Shown here: one piece after another, positions 1 through 8,493 of the stretch
Layout of the letters: each line of letters starts with the position of its first letter
How positions within the stretch are numbered: position 1 is the first letter of the stretch
From: Lipingzhangella_A rawalii
Lineage (GTDB): Bacteria; Actinomycetota; Actinomycetes; Streptosporangiales; Streptosporangiaceae
Direction: 5' to 3'
Assembly (NCBI RefSeq): GCF_031628175.1
Contig: NZ_JAVLVT010000010.1
Span: 346,150-410,149 of the forward strand
DNA: 64,000 bases
Made by a program: the position numbers and the translations under genes
Notes under the pieces: model-generated
What the model was told of the DNA's origin: nothing
The model's input: the letters and a program-made list of their open reading frames with translations, nothing else
Databases searched by the model: none

Positions 1-1954
1 ACTCCACCGTGCGGGGGATGAGCCCGGTGTCGATGCCGTATCCGAGATGGTCGAGGAGCTCCGCGAGCTCCTCCTCGGTCAGGAGAAAGAACAGCATCAG
101 GGTGTCGGCCTGTTTGGAGACCTTGTACCGGTTGGCGGCGCCCGCCCCGTGTTCGGACTCCAGGATGCGGTCAAGTCGCTGCACATCGGGATACGTCGCT
201 CGGTAATGGTCCCAGTCCAGCTCCTCCAGATGCGCATAACCCTCGAACTGACTGATGACTCCGCCGTGGAACGGCACGCGGAGCTTGCGACTCACCTCCT
301 CGAACCGGCTCAGTGTTGCGTCGGTGAGACTCAGCGCATCGACCAGCTCGCTGCGCCGGCGCCCGGGGATGAGGTCCAGGATGTGTAGGGCACGCCGCAG
401 CAGCCAGGCGGTCATGATGTTGGTGTAGGCATTGTTGTCCAGCCCGGGCTCGGTCCGGTCCGGGTAGCCGTCGTGGTACTCGTCCGGGCCCATCACCCCG
501 CGGATCTCGTAGCGATTCAGTGCCTTGTTGTAGGTCGCGAGTCCAGCGAAGTAGCGGGCGACCTCCAGCACGAGCTCGGCACCGTAGTCGGCGAGAAACC
601 TGCGGTCCCCGGTGAGCCGGTAGTACTCCCACACGTTGTAGGCAACAGCGATACCCACGTGTCGCTGGCGGTGGCTGCGGTCGGGCAACCAGCGTCCGGA
701 CATCGGGTTCAGGTGGACGGTCTGGGTTTCCTCGCGACCGTCGCTGCCGCTCTGCCAGGGAAACATCGCGCCGGGCAACCCCGTGGCGGCTGCGGCTGCG
801 CGCGCCTCCGGCAGGCGGCGCCAGCGGTACAGCAGCAGGCTCCGTGCGACGTTCGGAAGTCGCGCACACAGGAACGGGAAGACGAACAGCTCATCCCAGA
901 AGACATGCCCGCGGTAAGCCTCTCCGTGCAGACCACGGGCCGGGACACCCACATCCAGGTCTGCGGTGTGCGGGGAGAGTGTCTGCAACAGGTGAAAGAC
1001 GTGCAGGTTCACCGCGCGCTGCGTCTCCTGGTCCGCGACCTCGACCCCACAGCGCCGCCACAGGTGCCTCCAGGCGACGGTGTGCCGTTCCACCAGCGCC
1101 TCGAAGGTGTGAGCCCGCTGTACCTCTCGCAGCGCGGCGTCGAGGCAGTCGGCGGCAGCACGGTCACCCGAGCTGTGCACGGAGGCGACCTTGGTCACGG
1201 TGAACTGAGTGCCTTCGGCGACCAGACGGCTTTCGTGGTGGGCCGCCCAGCGTCCGTCCGGGGTGGTCTCGCAGGACTGTTCGGCCCCCGCGTCACTGAC
1301 GGTCCGGGAAGCCATGGCGATGCGGATCTCGGAGGTGACGGTTCGGGTATGCAGCCACGCGATACCAGAGGACTCGGCGCCGGCGCCCAGGGGGTGTAGA
1401 TGTTCCGAGGCCAGGTCCCGGTAGCGGGCCACGCCCGTGTTACGTGTCCTGGCGTCGAGGGCGGAACGCACGGTGAGGCGCCCGCTCCAGTTCAGGGGTA
1501 CCAGGGTGGTCTCCAGCGCGGCGAGGGTGGGCTCCGCCATTGACACCAGGCGGCGCTGGGTGAGCCGCGTCTCGCGTCCGGAGTCGTCGCGGATCAGCGC
1601 CAGGCGGGTGAGCACACCACGACGTACGTCGAGTTCCCAGGTCTGTTCGGCTGTCTGCCAAGAGGCTGCCGGGCCGAACCAGGGGCCGTTGTCGATACGG
1701 AAGGTCATCGGTAGCCAGTTGGGCAGGTTGACCATGTCCTCGTTGGTGATCTCGCGACCGGCCACGGTGGAGGTCAGTCGGTTGTAGCAGCCGGCCAGGT
1801 AGGTGCCCGGGTAGTTGGTTTCATCGGCTACTGCCTCCGGCGCGGCACCCCGCGTGGCGAACCGTCCATTCCCCAGCGTGCACAGGGCTTCGCGTAGGCC
1901 AGAGCCGCAGGAGTCCGGCCCGACATCGGGGTAGGAGAACAACCAGCGGCTCAT
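1..1954 (-). CDS. GH65 glycoside phosphorylase (trehalose/kojibiose/maltose type), C-terminus cut by window edge
   Basis: About 651 residues are visible, starting with MSRWLFSYPDVG and an early LREALCTLGNGRFATRG segment typical of the GH65 N-terminal beta-sandwich. FWDELFVFPF (near residue 350) and AMFPWQSGSDGREET (near 400) lie in the (alpha/alpha)6 barrel; the Glu of GREET is the probable general acid. GH65 enzymes are usually 750-800 residues, so roughly the last 100-150 lie outside the window. Phosphorylases of this family split an alpha-glucosyl disaccharide with phosphate and release beta-glucose 1-phosphate in the cytoplasm. The ATG overlaps the stop of the upstream beta-phosphoglucomutase gene as ATGA, so the two are probably translationally coupled; that enzyme would use the product. 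The disaccharide substrate cannot be told from the sequence. A GH65 hydrolase is the less likely alternative. Confidence 0.9.
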   Translation of the reverse strand, partial: MSRWLFSYPDVGPDSCGSGLREALCTLGNGRFATRGAAPEAVADETNYPGTYLAGCYNRLTSTVAGREITNEDMVNLPNWLPMTFRIDNGPWFGPAASWQTAEQTWELDVRRGVLTRLALIRDDSGRETRLTQRRLVSMAEPTLAALETTLVPLNWSGRLTVRSALDARTRNTGVARYRDLASEHLHPLGAGAESSGIAWLHTRTVTSEIRIAMASRTVSDAGAEQSCETTPDGRWAAHHESRLVAEGTQFTVTKVASVHSSGDRAAADCLDAALREVQRAHTFEALVERHTVAWRHLWRRCGVEVADQETQRAVNLHVFHLLQTLSPHTADLDVGVPARGLHGEAYRGHVFWDELFVFPFLCARLPNVARSLLLYRWRRLPEARAAAAATGLPGAMFPWQSGSDGREETQTVHLNPMSGRWLPDRSHRQRHVGIAVAYNVWEYYRLTGDRRFLADYGAELVLEVARYFAGLATYNKALNRYEIRGVMGPDEYHDGYPDRTEPGLDNNAYTNIMTAWLLRRALHILDLIPGRRRSELVDALSLTDATLSRFEEVSRKLRVPFHGGVISQFEGYAHLEELDWDHYRATYPDVQRLDRILESEHGAGAANRYKVSKQADTLMLFFLLTEEELAELLDHLGYGIDTGLIPRTVE

Positions 1955-2712
1955 GACACGTCCCGCGACGGTGCGGCTGCCAGCGCTGTTCCGGAGAGGT
2001 CGGTGACGACGATATCCGCGCCGTGGCGGTAGAGCTCGGCCCCCCAACCACCACGGTCGATCCCGACCACCAGCCCGAATTCTCCGCGTCGTGCCGCTTC
2101 TACCCCGGCCGTCGCGTCCTCGACCACGGCGCACTCCTGAGCTGGTACACCGAGCCGCCTGGCGGCCTCCAGGAACAGGTCCGGTGCCGGCTTACCGGCC
2201 AGCCCGAGGCGCAGGACGTCCCAGCCGTCAACCCGAACCTCGAACAGGTCGGCAACTCCCGCGGCGCGTAGGACCGTCTTACAGTTGCGGCTGGCCGAGG
2301 CCGCGGCCAGCGCCACACCGCGTTCACGCAGCCGGCGGACGAAGGCGATGGTGGAGGCGAACGGCGCCACTCCGTACTCCTGAACCTGCTGGAGGAAGTA
2401 ACGGTCCTTGCGGTCACCGAGGCCACTGACCGTGACTGCTCCGGGATCCTGCGGGGGCGCCGTCTCCGGCAGGGTGATCGAGCGAGAGGCCAGGAAGGTG
2501 CGCACCCCGTCGCCACGACTCCGGCCGTCGACGTAGCGCAGGTAGTCGGCCTGCATGTCGAACGGACGGAATCGGCCATGCCCGTGATGGGCGCGTTCCA
2601 GGAGGAACTCGTCGATGGCGTGTTTCCACGCCGCGGCGTGCAGCCCGGCGGTGTTCGTGATCACGCCGTCGGTATCCAGGATCACCCCGACGCAGTCGTC
2701 GATGGAACGCAT
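1951..2712 (-). CDS. pgmB: beta-phosphoglucomutase family HAD phosphatase
   Basis: The protein has 253 residues. The HAD motif LDTDGVITNT places the nucleophile at Asp13 and the acid/base at Asp15. The cap segment DYLRYVDGRSRGDGVRTFL is characteristic of beta-phosphoglucomutases, and later KPAPDLFLEAARRLG and VVEDATAGVEAARRG are HAD motifs III and IV. The enzyme converts beta-glucose 1-phosphate to glucose 6-phosphate. The frame is open further upstream, but I chose ATG 2712 because it carries an AGAAGGG ribosome-binding site at good spacing and because homology begins there. It overlaps the GH65 phosphorylase start by 4 bases, and together they form a phosphorolytic disaccharide-to-glucose-6-phosphate route. 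The 295 bases to the divergent gene at 3008 should hold both promoters. Confidence 0.93.
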   Translation of the reverse strand: MRSIDDCVGVILDTDGVITNTAGLHAAAWKHAIDEFLLERAHHGHGRFRPFDMQADYLRYVDGRSRGDGVRTFLASRSITLPETAPPQDPGAVTVSGLGDRKDRYFLQQVQEYGVAPFASTIAFVRRLRERGVALAAASASRNCKTVLRAAGVADLFEVRVDGWDVLRLGLAGKPAPDLFLEAARRLGVPAQECAVVEDATAGVEAARRGEFGLVVGIDRGGWGAELYRHGADIVVTDLSGTALAAAPSRDVS

Positions 2713-3007
2713 GCTGACCGTACCCTTCTGACCGTCCACACTCCACGCAACCCGAGGGTGCTGCGCGCGGGCAGAGGCTTTGGTCCCCACCCTGTGGACC
2801 CTTGGTCGCGGTGGGGCGCTCGGTTCGTAGGCAGCGGACCGGAGCGACCGTTCGCGTCTTCGCGCGGGCGCCAACCTTTCGACAGGCACGTCCGGGTGCG
2901 GACGGGGGACTATTGGCACGGGTTGAGAGGGCCAAGGGCCGCTGTGCGCGCTCGGGCAGGTGGTGGAGCCTGATGGGACGAGCGTCGGTGTCGAAGGGAG
3001 ATCCACG

Positions 3008-5746
3008 ATGGCTCGGCCGCGGTCGTCGTCCGCCTCCAGAAGCGGCACTACAGGCGCCCCCGAGAATGCCTCGGACGGTTGCCTCGACTACGCACTACTG
3101 CGTGACGGGACCTCGGTGGCCATTCGGGAGCCACGCGAGTCCGACCTGGACGCCGTCTATCGGCTCCATGCCGCGCTCACGCCGGAGAGCCGGTACCTGC
3201 GCTTCTTCGGGGTACCCAACAACGCGGCGCTTTCGGGGCTCGCCCACAGGATCTGCCTGGCCGACGGTGCTGGACGCGGCGCGCTGGTCGCCACACGTGG
3301 GGAGCGCATCATCGGGGTGGCGCAGTATGACTCGACTGGCCAGCCGGGATGCGCCGAAGTCTCGATGGCGGTGGCTGACGACACCCGGAGGCGCGGTGTG
3401 GGCACGCTGCTGCTGGAGCATCTCGCCTCGCACGCCCGCAGCAACGGTATCCGCGAGTTCCGCGCAGACGTACTGTTGACGAACGGCGAGATGATGGGGG
3501 TGTTCGCCGCCGCGGGGCTTCCCATGCAGCGACAGGTCACCCAGGGTGAGATTCACGTCACCTTCCCGCTGACGACCGACGAGCGCTATCTGACCGCGAC
3601 GCACGAGCGGGAGGGGCTCGCCGACCGGGCGAGCCTCGATGGCCTGCTGCGGCCCAGCAGTGTCGCGGTGATCGGCGCCGGCCGGCGCGCGGGCTCGGTG
3701 GGACGGGCCGTACTGCACAACATCGGCTCCGGTGGATTCACCGGGAGTCTCTACGCAGTCAACCCGCACGCCAGCCACATCGACAACGTTCCGGCGTTCC
3801 CGAGCGTGACGCGACTTCCCGAGACACCGGACCTCGCAGTGGTCGCCGTGCCCGCGGCGGCGGTCCTTGATGTGGCCTGGGAATGCGCGCACAGGGGCGT
3901 ACGCGGGCTCGTCATCATCACCGGAGGCCTGGACCTGAAGACGCAACAGGCGCTACGCACGCTGTGCCGTACGCATGACATGCGCCTGGTGGGGCCCAAC
4001 TGCTTCGGCATGGGCAACACGGAGGAGGGGATCCGCCTTGACGCCACGTTCGGTGCCACGCATCCCGTCCACGGCAGCGCGGGCGTCGTCGTGCAGTCCG
4101 GTGGTGTTGGCATCACCGTGTTGGATCACCTGTCCCGACTGGGGGTGGGAATCTCTTCGTTCGTGTCCCTCGGCGACAAGGTCGACGTCAGTGGCAATGA
4201 TCTGTTGATGTGGTGGGATGCGGACGAGGCCACCCGCCTGGGAGTGCTGTACCTGGAGTCGTTCGGCAATCCGCGCAAGTTCTCCTGGCTGGCGCGCCAG
4301 GTCGGCCGGCGCATCCCGTTGCTCACCGTGGCCGCCGGGCAGTCGGAACCGGGCCAACGGGCCGCGGCCTCGCACACCGCGGCCGCGGCTACTTCCGCGC
4401 GCACCACTCGGGCTCTGTTCCACCAGGCGGGAATCGTCACCACGCGTGACCTTGGGGAGCTGGTGGGTACGGCGGCGCTGCTCGCACATCAGCCCTTGCC
4501 GCAGGGACCCAGGGTGGGAATCGTGACCAACGCAGGTGGAGCCGGTGTCCTGGCTGCCGACGCCTGTGTCGCGGCAGGCCTGACCGTCCGCTCCTTGGGA
4601 GGTATGACCCGACAGGGGCTGACCGCGGCACTGCCCGCTCGGGCCGAGTGCGCCAATCCCGTCGACACCGGCGCCGATGCCACCTCCAGCCAGTTCCATA
4701 CGGCCGTGCGAACCCTCGCCGCGTCCCCCGATGTAGACGCGGTCATCGTCCTCACCGTGGCGACCGCCCTCACCGAGCTGGACCCGGCCACCATGGCCCC
4801 GCAAGTTGCACAGACCGGCAAGCCCGTCCTGGCTGTGGCCCTTGGTCAGGCCGAGACGGTGACCGCTCCCGCGATTCCCGGTGGGCCACCGCTTCCGTGC
4901 TACGGCGACCCCACGGCCGCCGCCCGGGCCCTGGGACACGCCTGGCAGTACTCCCGCTGGCGTGCGCACCCTCGGGGTGAGGTGCCCCACCTGTCTGGCG
5001 TCGCCGCGGAACCGGCGCGCGAGGCTGTCGAGACGTTCCTTGCCGGGAACCCTGACGGGGGGTGGCTTCCGACATCCGTCGCGCTGGCCCTGTGCGCGAA
5101 CTACGGCATCCCGATCATGCCGTGGCGCTGGGCCCGATCTCCACGTGAGGCAGGCAGCGCCGCACGCGACCTGGGCGGGCGAATCGCAGTCAAGGCGGAG
5201 ATCGAGGGAGTCGTGCACAAGGGCCGGGAGGGGGCGCTCCGGCTCAACCTCGGTGACCCGGCGGCGGTTGTCGACGCCTACCGCGAACTGCAGCAGCACT
5301 TCGGGGACAGGATGCATGGAGCGCTCGTCCAGTGCATGGCCACGCCCGGACTGGAGCTGCTGTTCGGAGTGCATCACGATCCGGTCTTCGGCCCGGTGCT
5401 GGTGTACGGCCTGGGCGGGGTACACGCCGACGCCCTCGACCTGCGCCAGGCACGCCTGACCCCGCTCACTACGGCAGACGCGGCCGAACTGATCGCCACC
5501 CTGCCGGCAACAGCACCCGAGAACGTGCCAGGCAAGCCCGAGTCTCGACGCGCCGCAGGTCTGGACACCTCGTCTGTCGAGAACATCGCGCTTCGACTGT
5601 CGCAGCTGGCCACAGACCTGCCGGAAGTCGCGGAGTTGGACCTCAACCCGGTGATCGTTACCGAGGAGGACTGCCAGGCCGTGGACGTACGCATCCGCGT
5701 GGAACCGGTCACCAGGACCGACCCTTACCTGCGCCGTCTCCCCTGA
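3008..5746 (+). CDS. GNAT acetyltransferase fused to NDP-forming acyl-CoA synthetase domains (Pat-like)
   Basis: The protein has 912 residues. An N-terminal GNAT domain (about 20-190, with SRYLRFFG and the acetyl-CoA loop TRRRGVGTLL) is followed by a CoA-binding Rossmann domain (about 210-325, SSVAVIGAGRRAGSVG), a succinyl-CoA-ligase-like domain (to about 510) and an ATP-grasp domain (about 680-900). The SHTAAAA segment keeps the histidine equivalent to the phosphohistidine of ADP-forming acetyl-CoA synthetases. Enzymes with these modules are protein lysine acetyltransferases (Pka/Pat) that inactivate acetyl-CoA synthetase and other targets. The GNAT-first order is the reverse of enterobacterial Pat and resembles, from memory, Streptomyces PatA. 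ATG 3008 follows GGGAG; an earlier in-frame GTG at 2960 is less convincing. Whether the synthetase half is catalytic is unknown. Confidence 0.9.
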   Translation: MARPRSSSASRSGTTGAPENASDGCLDYALLRDGTSVAIREPRESDLDAVYRLHAALTPESRYLRFFGVPNNAALSGLAHRICLADGAGRGALVATRGERIIGVAQYDSTGQPGCAEVSMAVADDTRRRGVGTLLLEHLASHARSNGIREFRADVLLTNGEMMGVFAAAGLPMQRQVTQGEIHVTFPLTTDERYLTATHEREGLADRASLDGLLRPSSVAVIGAGRRAGSVGRAVLHNIGSGGFTGSLYAVNPHASHIDNVPAFPSVTRLPETPDLAVVAVPAAAVLDVAWECAHRGVRGLVIITGGLDLKTQQALRTLCRTHDMRLVGPNCFGMGNTEEGIRLDATFGATHPVHGSAGVVVQSGGVGITVLDHLSRLGVGISSFVSLGDKVDVSGNDLLMWWDADEATRLGVLYLESFGNPRKFSWLARQVGRRIPLLTVAAGQSEPGQRAAASHTAAAATSARTTRALFHQAGIVTTRDLGELVGTAALLAHQPLPQGPRVGIVTNAGGAGVLAADACVAAGLTVRSLGGMTRQGLTAALPARAECANPVDTGADATSSQFHTAVRTLAASPDVDAVIVLTVATALTELDPATMAPQVAQTGKPVLAVALGQAETVTAPAIPGGPPLPCYGDPTAAARALGHAWQYSRWRAHPRGEVPHLSGVAAEPAREAVETFLAGNPDGGWLPTSVALALCANYGIPIMPWRWARSPREAGSAARDLGGRIAVKAEIEGVVHKGREGALRLNLGDPAAVVDAYRELQQHFGDRMHGALVQCMATPGLELLFGVHHDPVFGPVLVYGLGGVHADALDLRQARLTPLTTADAAELIATLPATAPENVPGKPESRRAAGLDTSSVENIALRLSQLATDLPEVAELDLNPVIVTEEDCQAVDVRIRVEPVTRTDPYLRRLP

Positions 5747-5779
5747 GCTGGTCGGTCGGCGGTGGGAGGCCACCGCAGT

Positions 5780-5807
5780 GCGTGCCCCTGACCACGCGAG
5801 GGCACGC
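5780..5807. terminator. hairpin between convergent genes
   Basis: The arms GCGTGCCC and GGGCACGC form an 8-bp perfect stem around a 12-base loop. It lies between the convergent acetyltransferase and universal stress protein genes. There is no clear T-tract on either side, so termination in both directions is an inference. Confidence 0.45.
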
Positions 5808-5943
5808 GAGCGGCACGGCTTCACGACGTACCGCCCGCGTGGTGGCGATCCCGTTTACGACCTAAGCCAACGATTCGTCACCAGTCGGGTGCACCGGACG
5901 CCGCATGCGTGGCGACCACACTCGACTTCGGCGATGTCGCGCT

Positions 5944-6849
5944 TCAGTCCTCCGGGGTCTCGTCGACCAGCGCCGTGAAGGGCACCACGGCGACCGGGCA
6001 GGGGGCGTGATGAAGCGCGGCCTGGCTGACCGAGCCCATGAACAGGCCTCTGGCCGCGCCGTAGCCCCGGGAACCCACGACGAGCATCCCGGCGTGCTCG
6101 GCACGCTCGGCGAGGAAGGTGCGCGCAGTGGCGAACCGGACCCCCACGTGCGCGACCACCCCTGGATACTCCTTGCGCAGCGGTTCCACGAACGCGTCCA
6201 ACCGCTTCTGGGCGGTCTGGCGCGTGGCTTCATGCTCCGCCGGTGGCTCCTCGTCTCTGGAATCGGCGTGCCTACCGGGCCCCTCCCAGGCCATGGTCAC
6301 GACCACGCTGACCCCACGCCTGTGCGCCTCAGCGAACGCGAACTCCGCAGCGGGCCGTGACGAGTCCGAACAATCCACCCCGACCACAATCTCGGCATCA
6401 GGCTCCGCCGTGGGCCCGTGCGGCACCACGACCACGGGACACGCCGCACGCGCCGCCAGTTCCACACCGATGGAGCCGATCAGCACTGAACCAACGCCCC
6501 CGAGTCCGCGGGAACCCACCACCATCAGCGCGGCCTCGTTCGCCTCGGCGAGCAGCACCGGTCGCACGAAGCCGTCGATGGCCTCACCCGTAACCTCCAG
6601 CCCCGGCCTGCTCTTGCGCGCGTGCTGCTCGGCCTCGGCGACGACCTGCTGAACGACGTCAGCCAACCCGGACCACTCCGGTGGCTTTGGGGGAGACCCG
6701 AACCGCATCGGAAAGTCTCCCCACTTGGCAGCGTGCACCACCCGAAGTGGCCGCCCCATAAGCTCTGCCTCGCCAGCCGCCCACGTCACGGCTGCCAGGG
6801 CCTCCTCTGATCCGTCCACACCCACCACCACCGGCGCCGGCTGCGACAT
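5944..6849 (-). CDS. universal stress protein with two UspA domains
   Basis: The protein has 301 residues and two tandem UspA domains. Each carries an ATP-binding signature: VVGSRGLGGVGSVLIGS in the first and VVGSRGYGAARGLFMGS in the second, both followed by a C-P-V strand (CPVVVVP, CPVAVVP). Such tandem, ATP-binding proteins are cytoplasmic stress and dormancy factors; Rv2623 of Mycobacterium tuberculosis is the best-known example. I chose ATG 6849 because the AGGAGG sequence sits directly against the alternative GTG at 6861 and is better spaced for the later start. It is convergent with the Pat-like acetyltransferase and lies downstream of the CBS-BON gene on the same strand, with about 100 bases between. 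Confidence 0.93.
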   Translation of the reverse strand: MSQPAPVVVGVDGSEEALAAVTWAAGEAELMGRPLRVVHAAKWGDFPMRFGSPPKPPEWSGLADVVQQVVAEAEQHARKSRPGLEVTGEAIDGFVRPVLLAEANEAALMVVGSRGLGGVGSVLIGSIGVELAARAACPVVVVPHGPTAEPDAEIVVGVDCSDSSRPAAEFAFAEAHRRGVSVVVTMAWEGPGRHADSRDEEPPAEHEATRQTAQKRLDAFVEPLRKEYPGVVAHVGVRFATARTFLAERAEHAGMLVVGSRGYGAARGLFMGSVSQAALHHAPCPVAVVPFTALVDETPED

Positions 6850-6955
6850 GGTTTCTCCCACCCTCCTGAGTAGTGGTACCTCCGGCCGAGGTCAGGTCTC
6901 CTCGGACCGGCTTGACCTGCGCGGAGTCCCGGGCCATCCGCGGTGTCCGTCTGAG

Positions 6956-7657
6956 TCACCGCACCCGGGCACGAGGCGGCAGGAGGTCGTCGACCTCCCA
7001 GGTGATGTTGCTGGACACGCCGACCACGCCGTCCACCCCGTGGACCATCTGGTTGACCAGCACGACACTGCTGTGCTGCTCCAAGGTGCCCTCCAGGGTC
7101 GCGATACCGTCCTGCACGGCGAACGTCAGCGCGCCGGCGTTCAGCCAGCGGGGCGTCTGGGCCAGGGCGATGCCGATATCCCGGGCGATGTCCTCGTCGG
7201 GGCGGGCGAAGATCCGTAGTAGATCCCGACGGCTCACCATGCCAACCAGGGCACCGGACTCGTCCACCACCGGCAGTTGTTTGACATCACGACGCTCCAT
7301 GGCCCGGACCGCGCTGATCGCGCTGTCCCCGGCCAGGACGGTGATCACTTCCCGGTTCATGAGGCCACGCGCGTCCACGGCCGCCGCCTTGCGCCGGCCA
7401 CTGCCCGAGCCGCCAAGTACGCGACGAATCCGCGTGCGCAACGGGGGTTCGTAATCCTCCTGGCTGCCCTCCCGTTTGAACTCCTCCTTGTGCAGGAGGT
7501 CGGTCTCGGTCACGATCCCGACGACGCTGCCATCCGCAACAACGGGCAGCGCAGTGACCTCGGCCGAGAGCATCATTCGAGCGATGTCCTTGAATGACGT
7601 GGTGGGTGCGATCGACGCGACCTTCGTCGACATCAGATCGCGAACGGTGGCGCTCAT
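6956..7657 (-). CDS. CBS-pair protein with C-terminal BON domain
   Basis: The protein has 233 residues. A CBS pair (about 8-60 and 95-150, with MSTKVASIAPTTSFKDIA and MNREVITVLAGDSAISA) is followed by a BON domain (about 160-225, GALTFAVQDGIATLEGT and VHGVDGVVGVSSNI). CBS pairs bind adenosyl ligands and BON domains are often linked to membrane or osmotic stress. Two-CBS proteins such as HRP1 (Rv2626c) belong to the mycobacterial dormancy regulon, and CBS-BON fusions are common in actinomycetes. ATG 7657 has a GAGGAG site five bases away; the frame also offers GTG 7663. It may be co-transcribed with the downstream universal stress protein gene. Its exact role is unknown. Confidence 0.9.
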   Translation of the reverse strand: MSATVRDLMSTKVASIAPTTSFKDIARMMLSAEVTALPVVADGSVVGIVTETDLLHKEEFKREGSQEDYEPPLRTRIRRVLGGSGSGRRKAAAVDARGLMNREVITVLAGDSAISAVRAMERRDVKQLPVVDESGALVGMVSRRDLLRIFARPDEDIARDIGIALAQTPRWLNAGALTFAVQDGIATLEGTLEQHSSVVLVNQMVHGVDGVVGVSSNITWEVDDLLPPRARVR

Positions 7658-8060
7658 CTGCACTCCTCAGCGTTGGCAGCCTCAGCGCTCACGCTACGCA
7701 GCAGCGCTTGGCCTCCCCAGAGGCTTCAGACCCCTCTCCTGGGGGACCAACTCCCCCCGCGGCGGCTGCCCCAGGTCGACAGCCTGGACCGGGAGCCACA
7801 CCTTTCGAATGGGGGGGGCGGCTGTACGGGACACGCTGTGCCGGGTCGAGCGCTCAGCGAAAGCGTGCGGAGGGCGCTACGCCAGGGGTGCCAGCGCAGC
7901 TCAGGTTTGTGCTGTAGGGCCACGATCGCATGGTCGAGCATCTCGACTTACGAATGTATAGCTGATTAACCAGAGGTATGAACTTCCCAGGAGTTATCAA
8001 GTCTCCTATGGTTAGCAATCTATGCGGATCACGTGTTACCCGTGCGCCATCGGCTACTCC
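7658..8060. other. 403-base intergenic region without a recognisable gene
   Basis: I see no convincing coding frame or RNA gene. The stretch around 7940-8020 is AT-richer than its surroundings and probably carries the promoter for the minus-strand CBS-BON gene or untranslated sequence beyond the HxlR gene. Open frames here are short, arginine- and proline-rich and look like GC-rich noise. Confidence 0.5.
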
Positions 8061-8441
8061 TCAGCTGTCCCCGACCCCGTGGCGGGCCCTAGTCGCGAGG
8101 ATCTCGTCGGTGCGCAGGGTGACCCAGTCCACGAGCGACTGGAGGTGCTCCGCCAGCTCCTCCCCCAGAGGGGTGAGGGCGTAGGTGACCTGGGGCGGGC
8201 TGCTGGGCTCCACCCGTCGTTCGACCAGGCCGTCGGTGGCCAGCAAACGCAGGTTCTGCGACAGCATCTTCTCGCTGATCCCACCGATGCTGTCCCGCAG
8301 CACGTAGAAGCGCTGTGGCCCCCCGCGCAGGCACGTGATGATCAGGGTTCCCCACCGGCTGGCGACGTGGTTGAGGACGGTACGGCTGGGACAGTCACTG
8401 TCGAACGCGCTCCTGGGCGCCGACGCTTCGGATCTGGTCAT
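8061..8441 (-). CDS. HxlR-family transcriptional regulator
   Basis: The 126-residue protein has the HxlR winged-helix signature: a cysteine near the N-terminus (DSDCPSRTVLNHVASRWG), then GGPQRFYVLRDSIGGISEKML and LVERRVEPSSPPQVTYALT. HxlR regulators such as YodB and HypR sense electrophiles or disulfide stress, often through that N-terminal cysteine. It is divergent from a DsbA-like dithiol oxidoreductase gene with only 52 bases between, and the shared interval contains TACCT/AGGTA repeats. It most likely controls that gene and itself. Redox sensing is an inference from the family and the neighbour. Confidence 0.92.
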   Translation of the reverse strand: MTRSEASAPRSAFDSDCPSRTVLNHVASRWGTLIITCLRGGPQRFYVLRDSIGGISEKMLSQNLRLLATDGLVERRVEPSSPPQVTYALTPLGEELAEHLQSLVDWVTLRTDEILATRARHGVGDS

Positions 8442-8450
8442 GCAGCCCCC

Positions 8451-8486
8451 TACCTCAAGGTAAGTAGTATCCGATTAAGTTAGGTA
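8451..8486. promoter_or_regulatory. HxlR/DsbA intergenic operator candidate
   Basis: TACCTCAAGGTA (8451-8462) is a perfect palindrome except for its central CA. TAAGTTAGGTA follows at 8475-8485, repeating the AGGTA half-site. This AT-rich 40-base interval is the only space for both divergent promoters, so a repressor here would control both genes. Confidence 0.5.
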
Positions 8487-8493
8487 CGGAAAA

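Noticed and set aside
3953..5824. Long minus-strand frame (over 600 codons) opposite the acetyltransferase fusion
   Set aside because: It mirrors a confirmed gene; its composition is Arg/Gly/Gln/His-rich with no domain, a usual antisense effect of high GC at third codon positions.
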